Below are positions 5,732-6,045 of a stretch of DNA of 6,045 nucleotides, piece after piece. The DNA is from RGIG1934 sp964492545 (GTDB taxonomy: Bacteria > Bacillota > Clostridia > Lachnospirales > Lachnospiraceae): the NCBI GenBank assembly GCA_964492545.1, contig CAZBKO010000118.1:1-6045 (forward strand), read 5' to 3'. The position numbers and the translations under genes are program-made. A model generated the notes under the pieces. The model saw only the letters and a program-made list of their open reading frames with translations, ran no database searches and had not been told where the DNA came from. The first letter of the stretch is position 1, and each line of letters starts with the position of its first letter.

Positions 5732-6045
5732 ATGGCTAGTGTATATACGGTTGGTCAGGTTAATTCATATATTAAGAATATGTTTAATGAGGATTTTGCC
5801 CTGAATAATATTGGTATTAAAGGTGAGGTATCTAACTGTAAATATCATTCATCAGGGCATATTTATTTTTCATTAAAGGATTCTACAGGAGTCATTGCCT
5901 GTGTTATGTTTGCGGGAAACCGCAAGGGACTTAAGTTTAATATGAGTGAGGGCCAAAAAGTAATTGTTCTTGGAAGCATAAGTGTATATGAAAGAGATGG
6001 CAGATACCAGCTATATGCAAGAGAGATATCTCTTGACGGTGAAGG
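5732..6045 (+). CDS. xseA: Exodeoxyribonuclease VII large subunit XseA (5' part, cut by the window edge)
   Basis: XseA is the large, catalytic subunit of exonuclease VII, which degrades single-stranded DNA from both ends together with the small subunit XseB. Only the first 104 codons are present; family members are usually around 400 residues or more. The visible part is the N-terminal OB-fold DNA-binding domain: MASVYTVGQVNSYIKNMF at the start, IKGEVSNCKYHSSGHIYFSL (29-48), then KDSTGVIACVMF and VLGSISVYERDGRYQLYARE (78-97). The reading frame is open to the last base. The Shine-Dalgarno GAGGT (5721-5725) lies six bases before the ATG. It follows nusB by 52 bases with no promoter or strong terminator seen, so the two are likely co-transcribed. 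In related genomes xseB and ispA usually follow. Confidence 0.95.
   Translation, partial: MASVYTVGQVNSYIKNMFNEDFALNNIGIKGEVSNCKYHSSGHIYFSLKDSTGVIACVMFAGNRKGLKFNMSEGQKVIVLGSISVYERDGRYQLYAREISLDGE

Noticed and set aside
1..6045. Mobile elements, CRISPR arrays, tRNA or rRNA genes, defence or toxin-antitoxin systems
   Set aside because: Almost all bases are covered by recognised core genes, the longest gap is 64 bases, and no repeats or RNA gene signatures were seen.

Overview
This is a compact, single-strand (+) stretch of a low-GC endospore-forming Firmicute. It carries the complete eight-gene spoIIIA operon (spoIIIAA to spoIIIAH, 33-4772), followed by a housekeeping cluster: an Asp23/Gls24-family gene (YqhY type), nusB and the 5' part of xseA, which runs off the right edge. 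Gene order, AT-rich codon use and protein style suggest the Clostridia, most likely Lachnospiraceae (inference; genus not resolved). In Bacillus subtilis accB and accC lie between spoIIIAH and yqhY; here they do not.

Region 1 (1-40) is the operon's control region, cut by the window edge. A plausible sigma-E -10 element sits at 1-8. Directly after it, a perfect 10-bp inverted repeat (9-18 / 31-40) encloses the ribosome binding site and overlaps the start codon of spoIIIAA. Region 2 (33-4772) holds the eight sporulation genes, separated by 0-25 bases or overlapping by 4. Their products form the SpoIIIA complex of the mother-cell side, which together with forespore SpoIIQ (not in this window) makes the channel across the engulfment membranes. 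AA is the ATPase, AB to AE are membrane components, and AF, AG and AH carry ring-building-type soluble domains. Region 3 (4773-5217) begins with a good vegetative-type promoter placed directly after the spoIIIAH stop codon and drives the Asp23-family gene. Region 4 (5218-6045) has a strong GC-rich hairpin, then nusB (transcription antitermination) and xseA (exonuclease VII large subunit).

No mobile element, CRISPR array, tRNA or rRNA, or unknown multi-gene system is visible. The most interesting signal is regulatory: the spoIIIAA hairpin is placed so that a transcript from the candidate sigma-E promoter would lose the 5' arm, while read-through RNA from upstream would keep it. That is an arrangement that could silence translation outside sporulation.
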